Origin: Bugula neritina
Lineage: Eukaryota; Bryozoa; Gymnolaemata; Cheilostomatida; Bugulidae
Direction of reading: 5' to 3'
Length of the DNA: 64,000 bases
Assembly: GCA_964035545.1 (NCBI GenBank)
Contig: OZ037767.1
Coordinates: forward strand, 27,017,628 to 27,081,627
Under the pieces are notes generated by a model. The model did no database searches, was not told the origin of the DNA, and saw nothing but the letters and a program-made list of their open reading frames with translations. Position numbers and translations under genes: made by a program. This document shows, one piece after another, positions 63,754-64,000 of this stretch; within the stretch, counting starts at the first letter, position 1, and the number at the start of each line of letters is the position of its first letter.

Positions 63754-64000
63754 CTGCATGTATTAGAACTTATGTAGACCTGGTAAGTTTAGAGAAACAG
63801 AGATATGTTATAGAGCTGCATGTAAGGTAGTGTCTTGTAGCAGTATTTGTTAATGTGCAATGGGCTTTCTAGCCGAGTAACTTTTATAACCATATGGCAC
63901 CTTTTAATCAATATTACTTATAGATTGTTTAATTAGAAATTTTGTAAATTTTAAATTTTGATTAAACAATAATTGAAGTTTTAGGTTTAGTTTACCTTGT
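63754..64000 (-). promoter_or_regulatory. First leader exon and promoter region of receptor copy B
   Basis: Sequence to the right of the donor at 63748-63753 resembles the corresponding flank of copy A (ACTTTTATAA, then CACCTTTT and ATCAATRTT, in both). This conserved block is the likely core promoter and start region. The window ends here. Confidence 0.4.

Overview
The window is AT-rich animal nuclear DNA: genes are split into many short exons with GT-AG introns of roughly 80 to 1,500 bases, and microsatellites, minisatellites and tRNA-derived SINE-like copies lie between them. Opsins, a Tudor protein, importin alpha and rhodopsin-like receptors point to a bilaterian invertebrate. A spiralian such as a mollusc is my guess from overall look, but nothing in the sequence proves the phylum. 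All exon models were built by hand from reading frame, splice sites and phase; every multi-exon coding model listed closes in frame.

Layout. 1.07-2.16 kb (+): a ZNF593/Bud20-type zinc finger gene. 3.2-7.1 kb (+): a secreted pentraxin/LamG-like plus PAN/apple gene with a possible in-frame stop. 7.5-14.0 kb and 14.4-21.5 kb (-): a tandem duplication of about 7 kb carrying two eight-exon opsin genes with the retinal-binding lysine and a histidine at the usual counterion site. 23.0-27.6 kb (+): a Gal3ST-family carbohydrate sulfotransferase. 28.4-37.2 kb (-): a 17-exon, about 799-residue gene joining helical repeats, an extended Tudor domain, more helical repeats and a C-terminal Schlafen-type AlbA_2 domain. 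37.2-40.6 kb: low-complexity intergenic DNA with a possible solo LTR. 40.6-43.8 kb (+): importin subunit alpha of the KPNA2 type. 45.3-53.8 kb (+): a 14-exon, about 993-residue gene of unknown family whose last two exons hold a trypsin-like fold with a His/Asp/Ser triad. 55.1-57.3 kb and 61.3-63.8 kb (-): two paralogous rhodopsin-like receptors with intronless coding regions and spliced 5' leaders.

The genes do not form a pathway; this is ordinary gene-dense animal DNA with two local tandem expansions of receptors. The best candidates for undescribed biology are the Tudor/AlbA_2 fusion, which by domain logic could link a germline small-RNA scaffold to a nuclease-like fold, and the uncharacterised protease-like protein. 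The opsin pair is a compact case of paralogue divergence: one copy has Glu and the other Ala at the alternative counterion position.
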